A DNA stretch of 64,000 nucleotides from Metarhizium brunneum. Taxonomy: Eukaryota; Ascomycota; Sordariomycetes; Hypocreales; Clavicipitaceae. The notes under the pieces are model-generated. The model was not told the origin of the DNA and did no database searches. It worked only from the letters and a program-made list of their open reading frames with translations. The translations under genes and the position numbers were made by a program. Position 1 is the stretch's first letter. Every line of letters begins with the position of its first letter. This document shows, piece by piece, positions 32,515 to 41,995 of this stretch. Where the stretch lies: positions 9,389,001 to 9,453,000 of the forward strand of contig NC_089422.1 in the NCBI RefSeq assembly GCF_013426205.1. The letters run 5' to 3'.

Positions 32515-33921
32515 TTAGGCAAAACGAGCATCACACTCCTCTTTGTAGGCCTTCAGCTGCTCCATCTTTGTCTGCGTGAACTTGTTCATCTCTTCAATGT
32601 CCTGGTGAGAAAATTCAGCACTCCCGTCATGCAACACGGCCCAGTAAATGGCATCCAGCTCGAAGCTTTTTCTTGCTGCATAATTGAACCAGAACCCGCC
32701 ACTCCTCCACGAAGCACGCATCCGAGCAGAAAGCGGCGGTCCGGTTCGCTCCGTGCCTTTAGATAGGGACGCGCCTTCGACCTGTTCCAAGGCTCGAAGA
32801 AACTGCTCCATCCTGGGCGTATAGAGGGTGCGGAATTCTTCTATAGAACCGCGATCAAGCCACACCTCTGGACCAGATATTAGTAGCCACCACGGCGGAT
32901 CATATGTGAATTGCGCCGGCATTGCATTTGTAAACTCGAAATCGAGCATTGCGGTTATTTGAAGGGTTTCTAGATTGACGAGCATGTTGGACGGCCGCAT
33001 GTCGTCGCAGAAGAGTAGAAATGGCCCCGTGTCATGAATGCAGTACTTTGGGATAAGACGGGGTAGCTGACGCCGAGCAATAAACCGCGCTTGGGCGATT
33101 TCTGGGTCGTCCGCGATGTTGCGCTGAGCCCAAACGTGGTCCAGGTGCTGCCTTGCGACGGATTTGAGATAATCGCTTGTGCTATCAAAGGTGGTTGTTG
33201 GGAAATGGTCATCCGGGCAACCCGAGACAGTTGCTAGTTCATTCATGTTGTACGTGAGGGGCCGTTTGGTAACAGACCACGTATTTGAATCGTGATCCTT
33301 GGAGATGGCGCCGATGCGGGAGAAGGATAGATGAGAGAGCTGAAAAGTGTAACTCGCGATTTGGAGATAGATGGTATCTAATGCTTTGCTATCGATGTCT
33401 GGATTCAAAATTGGATCCTCTTGGTCGCTCTGAGTGGGTTGTTTGAGGACCGTCGATAAGACGGTTCCCTCGACGTGGTCCATTATGATGAACGGGCCAA
33501 ACTGCTGCGGACTCTCGGCGGTGAGGCCCCAGCTATGAACACGAGGGATAGGAATCGCGGTGTTTTGGCGGATATATTCCATGACCATGGCCTCATTTGC
33601 GACCTTTTCATCTCTTAGGGCCGTAGCCGTGTGTCCGGGCTTTGGGAATCGAATAATGGCGTCTGGGCCTCCGTCGCCGAACCTAAACTGGAAGCTGAAG
33701 TTGAAGGATCCTTTGAGAAAGCCGACATACTCTGTGGCTGGACCTCCTTTCCGACGGCTAGCGACGAATGCTGCCAATTCGGCCTTGGCATTAAAAATTT
33801 TGTCTAGCCAGGCTCTGCATTCGTCGTCGCCGTTGGTCTCTTCAATTTCATCAAAGTATGTCTTGAGCTGGAGTATCTTTCGCACATCGATGGATGATGC
33901 AAATGTGGAAGTAGATGACAT
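32515..33921 (-). CDS. APH-family (aminoglycoside phosphotransferase-like) kinase
   Basis: A single-exon gene; ATG 33921 (MSSTSTFASSIDVRK) gives 468 residues. The fold is that of the APH/choline kinase superfamily: a nucleotide-binding lobe with DAIIRFPKPGH and VMEYIRQNTAIPIPRVHSWG, the hinge FIIMDHVEGTVLS at about residues 145-156, the catalytic loop FCDDMRPSNMLVN at 304-316, and the metal-binding LDFEFTNAMP at 326-335. The usual loop histidine is replaced by cysteine (C305), which is frequent in the large fungal branch of this family. The real substrate is unknown and drug resistance should not be assumed. Confidence 0.83.
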   Translation of the reverse strand: MSSTSTFASSIDVRKILQLKTYFDEIEETNGDDECRAWLDKIFNAKAELAAFVASRRKGGPATEYVGFLKGSFNFSFQFRFGDGGPDAIIRFPKPGHTATALRDEKVANEAMVMEYIRQNTAIPIPRVHSWGLTAESPQQFGPFIIMDHVEGTVLSTVLKQPTQSDQEDPILNPDIDSKALDTIYLQIASYTFQLSHLSFSRIGAISKDHDSNTWSVTKRPLTYNMNELATVSGCPDDHFPTTTFDSTSDYLKSVARQHLDHVWAQRNIADDPEIAQARFIARRQLPRLIPKYCIHDTGPFLLFCDDMRPSNMLVNLETLQITAMLDFEFTNAMPAQFTYDPPWWLLISGPEVWLDRGSIEEFRTLYTPRMEQFLRALEQVEGASLSKGTERTGPPLSARMRASWRSGGFWFNYAARKSFELDAIYWAVLHDGSAEFSHQDIEEMNKFTQTKMEQLKAYKEECDARFA

Positions 33922-35153
33922 GGCGGCAAGAAGAGGGTAGCGTCGGTGCAATCACTCACTCTGCACAATGAGAGACTTGATTAACGGACTTTGGTATCTT
34001 GTTCCTCGACATCGACATGGCGGTGGACGGATCGGATCAAAGCATGGCCGGGCACGGCTATGGGCGACCAACACAACATTGAACCTCCTAGAAGTAGGCA
34101 GTCGCGTGAATGAATACTTGGACCGATAGTCATTATTGATGCCCGAGCCTGGTCACGCCTCGGAGGGTCAGGCAGGCAGGGAACACCTCCGTCTGTCGTC
34201 TATGGAGTAAGCATGCCTCTGGTCTGGTGGGCGGGAGTTGAACGAGTCAACATTGCGAATTTGCATGTTGTCACATGATGGTCGCAATCGGCCGTCGTGG
34301 GGGCAAAGTTCTTTGGTGTTGTACTTTGATCTGTGTAGGAACTCTCCACCAACGTCACGTTTACAACGAGAGAAATGGTTCTTCTGCCTGAGATGGCAAT
34401 ATTCTGGATGATCTGTTTTGTAAGTTGACATGGTTCAGTTGGAGACTCCTTCGTTGCACAAGGCAATTTCGTTGGCTGACCAGAGTTTGCATGCGGAGTT
34501 TCTGCATCTCAACGTCGCAGTGCGCAGTTGAGCCCTAATTAATGAGAATAAAAGCTTAAGTGGATGGCAGCCGTCACTGTTGGCGGCAGCTTTTTGGATT
34601 TGAGAACTTGTAGCCGGATGCCAGGATTGGACGACAATCTTTGGCTTTTGCAGGGAACACCTTGCAGAATTTCACCGTAAAGCCGTGAGCAAGGAGGACC
34701 CCGCGTCATCATCAAGGGAATTTATTCAGCTATGCCGTCAAAAGGGCAGGATATAACCTTGGGAGTAGCCCGTCAAGGGTGAGTGTAAATTGCCTGGTTG
34801 ACAAAGCAAAAGACAAAGCCGTGGAGATCCCCAGTTGTGCTATGCTATTATATTAGCTGCGATGCGGATAGATTTGATATGTCAAGGCTCGCACCGAACC
34901 CTTACATTCATTGAGTGAAGCCTTTGTCAACTAGCGGTCAATTGGGTAATCGTGGTAGAGAGGCTGAGTTTGTGAATGGACTGGGCCACCACAAGGCAGA
35001 TAGTAGTAATATTTTCAGAGACTCCCCGTGTATACTCCGTTATAGAAGCCGCACGCTGATAACGACAATCAAGCTGGACGCTCATGAATCCCGGAATCGC
35101 TGCCTCCAACTTGGGTCCGGTATGTCTCGAAAGGACAGCTTCAATTGGTCTCT
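33922..35153. other. Intergenic region
   Basis: About 1.2 kb upstream of the APH-family gene and downstream of the Zn2Cys6 gene. Only short open frames; a near-match to the intergenic nonamer (TACTCCGTT) lies near 35033. Confidence 0.55.
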
Positions 35154-36884
35154 TCATTGACTATTATAGAGAAAGTCCAGACCCAACGGCCAATTCTCAA
35201 AGTCAAATGCCTCATCCATCGACGGCCAGTTTATACCTGTGTTGTATGGACAATCTCCCAACGCATCCGTCTTGAGTTTTGCCTTGGCTTGGGTGTTGTC
35301 CCTAGACAGGGCGACCAACTGCTGAGCAGTGCACAAGGCTTCTTTTGTAAGATGCGTATCTAGCTTCTGCGAAAGATTGCGTAGAACTCCCATAGCCGTC
35401 GGCAGCAAGGTCAAATAGCTGTCCGTATCAAATTGCAGGATGATGCAAACAGTCTGGAACGGAACGCTCAGCAAGTTCCACCAAAATTGGTGCGCAGATA
35501 ATAGTCCGTCGATGCTGTCCAAGGCCTTTTCCAATATAGCAATAGACGACTTGGTAATTGTTTTGCTGGGGCGAAGAGCTGCGGACACGTACCGCCTCAA
35601 AATGCCAACACAGACCTCCGCTTTGAAGAGGCAGACCAACGCAGACTCACTGGCTATACTTTGAAGTTGCAGGAAACAGTCGGCCATGGCTTGCGTATTC
35701 AGACAGTTTTCCACTTCTGTCTCGACCGAGTCTAGAACCTGCGCGAGGGACACGAGGTGCTCGATATAGACACCGGGGCTAGACGAAGGAGGCGAGCAGG
35801 TAGCCAGCGAGAGCTTCACTGAGCCAAGTCCATACTCGACACTAAGCAGGCAATTCAGGCACCAGGCCACCCAGTAATGGCGTCGACGGCTTTCGAGCTC
35901 GTCTTTGCTGAAGAGAGCCTCGCGAGAAGAGGTGGTGGTTGTGTGTCTTTCGGAGATGTCGCGGTGCAGGCTCAGAATCTCGGCAGCATGCATGGCCGTC
36001 TGACTAGCCAGACAAGCCACAGCGGGTCGGGTGGTGAGACGAATATACAAGGTTCGCAGTATCCATCCTGCGACTGAGTCCATATCTAGCAAGGATATGG
36101 GGGTGGATAGTCCCATATCCAGAATGGAGAATGCGTAGTCAACCAGGGCTTCTTCCTTGGGGTGACTAGGATTTGCAAAGAACGACCCGAGCGCGGCCAC
36201 AGCTGCGACGACGGCCGCAAAGTTTGGTCGGGACTCTAGCGAGCCCCAAAGACTGGATAGTCTCTGGGAAAAGGATTCCTCGGCCAGGAAGGGGAACATG
36301 GGATGAACAGCATTGAAGTAGACGGAAGCCAGGCGCTGACAATCCGCCAAGGTCGTGAAGCTTGATAGGGGGGTATGGATGGCCCATTTTCGCTCTGGTC
36401 GAGTGCCCAGATTCCAGGCAAAGGAGTGAAGGCGTGGCGGCACCTCGGCACCGAGACAAGAGCCGACAAGATGAGGTAGAGCAACGGCGCTGTGGGCGTT
36501 GATGTATCGGCCCTTTTGCTTGCTGACAAAGACTTCTGTTGAGCGAGGCTCCTGCGCCGGCGGCGGCTTGGACGGTGATGGGCGTGATGGGCGTGATGGG
36601 TATAGAGGCGGAAGGCCGTCATGGGCCATGGCGCGGCCAAGGGTTGTGTGAGTGACGTTGCTGCTGCTGCTGCCCTCAATGCTGCCATTTGCGTCGTCTG
36701 CGGAAAGCGCGGAATCGGAAGCGACGTGATAAACGCAGGTATAGCCGTATCCATGGCACGACGAGCACGGCTCTTTGCCATCACATTTCCGCTTGCGCCG
36801 CCGGCATTCGGTACAGGCTGCATATGCCCTGAGCCGGTTCTTGGCTGCGCCCTGTTGCACAGCGCCGTAGCTTCGTTTTGGCAT
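35154..36884 (-). CDS. Zn2Cys6 transcription factor with fungal-specific middle domain
   Basis: An intronless gene for 576 residues from ATG 36884 (MPKRSYGAVQQ). The binuclear zinc cluster is complete, with spacing C-x2-C-x6-C-x5-C-x2-C-x6-C in CTECRRRKRKCDGKEPCSSC, starting near residue 25. An Asp/Ser-rich linker follows. The fungal_trans region begins about residue 185 (LADCQRLASVYFNAVHPMFP) and includes GWILRTLYIRLTTRP and RRRHYWVAWCLNCLLSVEYG. It binds CGG-type sites in the nucleus; target genes are unknown. The FMN-reductase gene lies just upstream on the same strand and is a possible neighbour target. Confidence 0.92.
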   Translation of the reverse strand: MPKRSYGAVQQGAAKNRLRAYAACTECRRRKRKCDGKEPCSSCHGYGYTCVYHVASDSALSADDANGSIEGSSSSNVTHTTLGRAMAHDGLPPLYPSRPSRPSPSKPPPAQEPRSTEVFVSKQKGRYINAHSAVALPHLVGSCLGAEVPPRLHSFAWNLGTRPERKWAIHTPLSSFTTLADCQRLASVYFNAVHPMFPFLAEESFSQRLSSLWGSLESRPNFAAVVAAVAALGSFFANPSHPKEEALVDYAFSILDMGLSTPISLLDMDSVAGWILRTLYIRLTTRPAVACLASQTAMHAAEILSLHRDISERHTTTTSSREALFSKDELESRRRHYWVAWCLNCLLSVEYGLGSVKLSLATCSPPSSSPGVYIEHLVSLAQVLDSVETEVENCLNTQAMADCFLQLQSIASESALVCLFKAEVCVGILRRYVSAALRPSKTITKSSIAILEKALDSIDGLLSAHQFWWNLLSVPFQTVCIILQFDTDSYLTLLPTAMGVLRNLSQKLDTHLTKEALCTAQQLVALSRDNTQAKAKLKTDALGDCPYNTGINWPSMDEAFDFENWPLGLDFLYNSQ

Positions 36885-37194
36885 GGCCGATACGGGCAGC
36901 AAGTCTCATGAGCTGGACTGGCGATGTCAATGTTGCCATGCAGCGGCGAGAAGTAAGATCGACGCGACCAAAGCTGGGGAGAAAACATTGCATGTCAAAC
37001 TGGCTGCCGTCAGCAATGCAAGGAGCCTGATCTGGTTTGGCAGGAGCGATCGACATGTGTGGGCCTTCAATGTTGCCGGGTTCCATGTTTCCAGAAGCTC
37101 TTCTAGAAGCTCCATCATGTACGTTCAACTGTTCAACACGTTCATATATATTTGTTTTCTCAATTATACGCCATCTATTTGTTGATTCGCCATC

Positions 37195-37818
37195 TCACTG
37201 TCCGCCCTGTAGCATATCTACCAGCTCTTTGAACGCACTCTGCAATTCAGCTTCCATCCCATCCTTGCGCCACCGTTCTGTGTCTGCCCCATTGATCTCA
37301 TCGAGCCTTAGACAGTCCTCCAAAGTTTTCGAAGTCACAGTCAATTGCGCCGTGGATTTCGCAACGCGCATCTGCAAACCGGTAAGGATTTGTCGCAGAT
37401 GGTCGGCTGCCTTGCCGCCCCCTTTTCCACCGTACGTCACCACAGCCGTTGGCTTTCCCTTCCACTCATAAAATAGATAATCGAGAGCATTCTTTAAGCT
37501 CGCAGTTATACTCCAGTTGTATTGAGGAGTGACGAAGATGAATGCATCGTAGCCGCGGACAGTCTCTGACCACCGCCTGGTGTGCTCGTTCCTGTAATAC
37601 GGTGTCGGGTCATCCGGGGGTAGGTGAGACGGGATCTCGGGCTCGTCACATAGGGGCAATGCCTGGTCCTGGAGATCTATTGTATTTAGAGCGATGCCAG
37701 TTGGAGATGGCGAGATCGTGTCGCGAACGTATTGCGAAATGAAAGGGTTGAGACGCGGTGCTCGCACACTACAGGTGACAATTGCAATGCGGTAGACTCT
37801 GCCGGTGGTTGTGGCCAT
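37195..37818 (-). CDS. NADPH-dependent FMN reductase, flavodoxin-like fold
   Basis: A 207-residue cytosolic flavoprotein from ATG 37818 (MATTTGRVYRIAIVTCS); ATG 37848 would add ten residues. Family landmarks are YRIAIVTCSVRAPRLNPFIS (phosphate-binding loop, somewhat diverged), FVTPQYNWSITASLKNALDY (the flavin-contact TPQYN motif) and GKPTAVVTYGGKGGGKAADH. It reduces FMN or quinone-like compounds with NADPH. The stop codon lies 310 bp from the start codon of the Zn2Cys6 gene on the same strand, with nothing else between. Confidence 0.88.
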   Translation of the reverse strand: MATTTGRVYRIAIVTCSVRAPRLNPFISQYVRDTISPSPTGIALNTIDLQDQALPLCDEPEIPSHLPPDDPTPYYRNEHTRRWSETVRGYDAFIFVTPQYNWSITASLKNALDYLFYEWKGKPTAVVTYGGKGGGKAADHLRQILTGLQMRVAKSTAQLTVTSKTLEDCLRLDEINGADTERWRKDGMEAELQSAFKELVDMLQGGQ

Positions 37819-39825
37819 CTTGTTCGTAATCTCTGAAGACTTAAACATTATACCCAGCTCCCATCTCCCGAGCATTGAATTTATAGAAAAAAAAATGCAA
37901 TGTGCCTTTTTAGCATTTAGAGTCAAATGCGGATACTGCGGCGGATGGGGCGGATATTGCGGTCCTGCTCATGACATCACCAGACATCAAGGTCTTGTAA
38001 AAGCGTCACAAGGAAGTTATCCACTAAGTCTTGCGAGATCAATCCGTTAAAAGTTAGTACGAATAATCTCTCCGTTGACCGAGCATGTAACCGTTTTGCC
38101 GCCTGGGTGGCATAGTAGTATTCCGAGCATTGAGTATCTTGCGTTTCTGCGGCGTAGCAAAGCAGCCAGCGCACAGTCAACGCGCGAATGTAAGGTTCAA
38201 TAAATATAGAATTCTAATTCTATAGACTGCAAATATTGTCGTGTACGAATAAAAAGTCTTGGGCATGGACAAATGTGGCAACAACTCTCGTGAGCCCCAG
38301 AGATGAGAGTGAAATTTCAGAAGTAGGCCGAGCGTATAAGCCGACAGTCCAATGTTATTATGGCAGTCGGAGTCATTATCACCGTCATAGGATCCAAGCA
38401 AGCTTTTTGATTGGCTACGAGTCGTGAGCATCAAAGCACTCTTGGCTAGTCCGGAACTTCCCATCAGGTCAACGTCGGATATCCATGTCAAATGCGTTGC
38501 AGTCGAATAAAGTAGTACCGCAATACGATTCGAGGGCTTAACTGCTGGTGACTGTACATATGGGTCCTTTGGCTGTTGTACTCACAGCCTTCCTTTTCAT
38601 CTTTTCACGTGAGACTTTTCCCCCACAAATCACGACCCTGAAGAAACTTTGAGCAGCTTCCACAACCCAATTCCGGGGCGCAACATCAGACGCGCATCTT
38701 GGCGCGCGGCTCTTTCCAAGGACAAAGATTCGATATTTCACGGGGCTTTAATGAAGTTTTATGCTGCGGGGACTAATTTTAAGTTGGCGCGGTTTCAGCT
38801 TGCCCGCGGTTGACGAGCCCCTTCATCGTCCACTTGATTGCCAGCGGAGAAGAGCCGGTGTTTGGATGAGTAAGTCTACTGGGAGCTGCACATATACATA
38901 TCGCCGAATACAACTGCTAGCGTAATTACGGAAAATATCTATGTACACCCTTGGGCGTGGCATAGCACGCCCAGTATGTACATATGTACGTAGTTTAGTA
39001 TTTTCGGCTTTAAATCTCCACAGCGTTAAGGACTAAAAGACGTCAATTTGCTGAAGAAGACGATTGTGGTTGTTCTATGCAAGTTGAGAAAAATAGTTCT
39101 ACAAGGCCGGTATCAATCTAGGCTCGATCACAACAACAAACAACCTCATCCTCAACCACCGATGCCGACAAGTAAGGTGGCTCCGCACGCGATTGCACGG
39201 AAAATTTATGAAAAATTTCCGCAGTGGGGATGTGTGTGCATGAATGCGTGGGCCGCAGCGTTATGCATAACAGTCTTGATGGTCTGAATATGAAGAAAGC
39301 GTGCTTGGGTGGAGTGTTATTCATGCACTCTCCAGCGAAATGGCGCAACTATAGTCAGATATTGCAGACAAATTCCAAGTGTTATTGAAGCATTAAAATT
39401 GAAGGGTCTTTGCTTGCACATTTCGCTCCATGTCGGCCTTGGATCCAGGCAGTTGGTAGCTGACGAAAGTAAAGTTTGATGGCACTAGTTCACATACCTA
39501 GGTAGGTTGGCCTTGTCTCTCACAACCCTCGTGGAGTGAGGAAATTAGAAGTCCTATAGTTCGTAGTAAATAGTAATATTGATGAAGATTATGCGTAATT
39601 TCTCACTTTCCTGCACGAGCGGCAGGGACACATTGCACCTTGGGTCAAGGTACCCCAACTGAGCCTATCTCGCAAGCATTTCAACAAGAACGTAGGTTTG
39701 CTAACGTCTTAAATATATCTCGTCTACTCCCCCGTTCTCATGTCCGCAGTCTAGATCCACGTGCTCTCATTCTTGTCACTCTTTTACATTTCTCACACTC
39801 CTTGAACTTTGACATTCTTTTCAAC
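37819..39825. other. Intergenic region, gene-poor
   Basis: About 2 kb, relatively AT-rich, with only short open frames on both strands. A TACCTAGGTAGG word occurs at 39496. I see no supported gene or RNA. Confidence 0.55.
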
Positions 39826-40998
39826 ATGCGAGTCCCTCTTCTTGTTGCCGCGCTGCCTCTTGTCAGTGCTCTGCCTCGAGCTTTGCTGGATAAACGTGCT
39901 GCGGACACGGTTGGTCCTAATCGCGGCAGAGCCGCTGATGTGAGCTGGAATGGACAGAATGACTATTCTAGCTCGCGGGGACGAGATCGTCATCCTAGCT
40001 GGCAAGGCAAAGACCGTGATCCCAGTTGGCAAGGCAAAGATCGTGACCCCAGTTGGCAAGGCAAAGACAATGATCCCAGTTGGCAAGGCAAAGACAATGA
40101 TCCCAGCTGGCAAGGCAAAGACAATGATCCCAGTTGGAACGGACCAGGCTGGTCTGAAGATCCATACCTTCCAGATTTTCCCCAAGAAAATGATCGGCCA
40201 GAAGATAATAATCAGCCAGAAGTTAATGACCAGCCAGAAGATAATAATCAGCCAGAAGTCAATGACCAGCCAGAAGTCAATGATCAGCCAGAAGTCAATG
40301 ATCAGCCAGAAGTCAATGATCAGCCAGAAGATAATGATAAGTCAGAAGACAATGATCTGTCAGAAGATGATTGTCCCCTTGAAAACGACGGTCTGTCAGA
40401 AGACAATGATCAGCAAGAAGACAATGATCAGCAAGAAGATGATTGTCCCGATGAAGACAATACACCCCCGAAACCAAGCGCCACCACCACAAGTGCACCA
40501 GACAAGCCCGTGGCAACGCAAACCGAGCCTGTCGTCTCAGCCACCCCATCACCTACCGAGGTCCCGTCCGGTACCAACAAAGATCTTTATATGCCAATTG
40601 TCGACAAGTGGCTTCGTGCTTTGAGCTTACGCCCACTCAAGTACGACGCTGAGCTGGCCAAGACTGCTCTCCAATGCAGTGAGCTCAGCAACGGAGCCCT
40701 CAAACACCGCGGAAGCAACGCACAGATCATGGCACCCGGCAACGAGACGGCGTTCGAGCATGTCTTTGTAGGTGGCTGGCTTGGCGAGCGATCAGATCTC
40801 TTCCCAGACCAGGAAGTCTGGAGAAACTTTAGCAAGGCATGGAACTACCGGGGTCAGACTGGCCATGCGGACTACTTGGCCGATCAAGGCACATACGACG
40901 ACGGAACACCGCTGAAGCTGACTAAGATTGGTTGCGGCTGGGCAGGGGGCTCGAATGGGGGGCAGCAGTGGAACATGTGGACGTGTGATCTTGCTTAG
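39826..40998 (+). CDS. Secreted SCP/CAP-domain protein with repeat-rich N-terminal half
   Basis: A single-exon gene for 390 residues. The signal peptide MRVPLLVAALPLVSALPRA is followed by a probable kexin site, LLDKR/AAD. Residues about 55-105 are a 9-residue repeat (DPSWQGKDR/N, five full copies and one partial). Residues about 125-210 are an acidic 6-residue repeat (PEVNDQ, PEDNNQ, SEDNDQ variants). After a Ser/Thr/Pro linker, the C-terminal 140 residues resemble fungal SCP/CAP (PR-1-like) domains: PIVDKWLRALSLRPLKYDAE, NAQIMAPGNETAFEHVFVGG, WNYRGQTGHADYL and the ending KIGCGW-14 residues-MWTCDLA. Fungal CAP proteins bind sterols or act as virulence factors; the role here is not known. Confidence 0.78.
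   Translation: MRVPLLVAALPLVSALPRALLDKRAADTVGPNRGRAADVSWNGQNDYSSSRGRDRHPSWQGKDRDPSWQGKDRDPSWQGKDNDPSWQGKDNDPSWQGKDNDPSWNGPGWSEDPYLPDFPQENDRPEDNNQPEVNDQPEDNNQPEVNDQPEVNDQPEVNDQPEVNDQPEDNDKSEDNDLSEDDCPLENDGLSEDNDQQEDNDQQEDDCPDEDNTPPKPSATTTSAPDKPVATQTEPVVSATPSPTEVPSGTNKDLYMPIVDKWLRALSLRPLKYDAELAKTALQCSELSNGALKHRGSNAQIMAPGNETAFEHVFVGGWLGERSDLFPDQEVWRNFSKAWNYRGQTGHADYLADQGTYDDGTPLKLTKIGCGWAGGSNGGQQWNMWTCDLA
39988..40141 (+). repeat. 27-bp coding minisatellite
   Basis: The word CCCAGTTGGCAAGGCAAAGA recurs every 27 bp with a few changes and encodes DPSWQGKD[RN]. In the next reading frame it would give a lysine-rich repeat, which explains a long spurious frame. Confidence 0.88.
40198..40447 (+). repeat. 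18-bp acidic coding repeat
   Basis: Degenerate units such as CCAGAAGTCAATGATCAG recur every 18 bp, some 13 times, encoding PEVNDQ-like hexapeptides, interrupted by two DDCP segments. Confidence 0.82.
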
Positions 40999-41535
40999 AA
41001 TCCAGGCATATTGACGCAACAGTTTCAGAACTGCTACCTTTGGGAATACAGTGTTGTTAGCTTTTCAAGGTATTGGCCTATTATGAAAGGAACGCCGTAG
41101 CTAACTTCCATATTCGATATTTTTCTTCACTGTACGTAGTTTTCTCTTCGCTTTAGCTTCAAAATAAACTGCACATTGCGCAAGCATTGCATCTGTTGGC
41201 ACAATGTATTAGTCGTACAGGTCAGGGAACGGCAATAAACCGCGTAGTACGCTATGAGTACACGCAACGAGATGCCCCAGACACTACCAAGATTGGTGTA
41301 TTATAAATATAGTATACGCTATAAGTGTAGCTATAAGTGAAAGCCTGTCCGAGAATGATATAATTTTACCTAGATACAATCATCGATCACGCTTCTCTTC
41401 TATCCTCGATATCTACTTCTCGGCCGCATGATAGCCCAGTCCATAGACCGGATTGGCAAGAATATGTACTCCGTATGTATGATTGCTATACTCGAGACCA
41501 TATGCAATTACAAAGTAGTACTGTTAAGACAAGAC
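40999..41535. other. Intergenic region
   Basis: About 0.5 kb, AT-rich, with one TACTCCGTA nonamer at 41467-41475. No gene seen. Confidence 0.55.
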
Positions 41536-41817
41536 TCAGTGTCTCTTTGCCAGTGTTCTCCGTGCAGTCTTTCCAAGGTAATAAAGGGTTTCCGCACTTA
41601 TGTTCCGTGGAGATGTTATGGTGTTGACAGCTTTCAACGTCTGGCGATGCTGCGAGAGGCTGTAACGGGCGGCATCAGCTGCTGCGTTGCTCTTAGCCTC
41701 GGAGAGCCTTTCAACAAGGACCCAGGAGTCCTCATCGTCATCGGAGTCCATGAAAGGCACTGCACGGGGATTGGAATCTATCGCGTAGTGTGAGGAGTCA
41801 ATGGCAGCACAGGCCAT
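41536..41817 (-). CDS. Possible small acidic-start protein, unrecognised
   Basis: An open frame of 93 codons from ATG 41817, or 71 from ATG 41751. The second half reads like a real protein: MDSDDDEDSWVLVERLSEAK, then AARYSLSQHRQTLKAVNT and ISAETLYYLGKTARRTLAKR. The D-rich stretch followed by SWVLVE is common near the ends of fungal NLR-like and ankyrin proteins, which may be relevant because the divergent neighbour belongs to that world. No domain was identified and it could be a remnant. Confidence 0.3.
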   Translation of the reverse strand: MACAAIDSSHYAIDSNPRAVPFMDSDDDEDSWVLVERLSEAKSNAAADAARYSLSQHRQTLKAVNTITSPRNISAETLYYLGKTARRTLAKRH

Positions 41818-41995
41818 GGCAAGCACAAAGGCGAGATGCCTGGCTTTGTTCGCCCAAACACTGCACCTGGGTAACACGACCCTCGTTTTCCCACCGTCGA
41901 CACGAGTCTGAACTTCCAATATTTCTCATTACCCGCTAGACATCATTGGCAACCTCGTCCACAGCTCGCATTCAGACTCCTCACTCAGTATCTCC

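Noticed and set aside
32515..33921. Antibiotic resistance gene
   Set aside because: The protein has the APH fold, but fungi carry large numbers of such kinases with unrelated or unknown substrates; nothing here indicates resistance.
39950..40624. A 224-codon frame with lysine/isoleucine-rich repeats
   Set aside because: It is the +1 reading of the minisatellites inside the CAP-domain gene; the true frame has a signal peptide and a conserved C-terminal domain.
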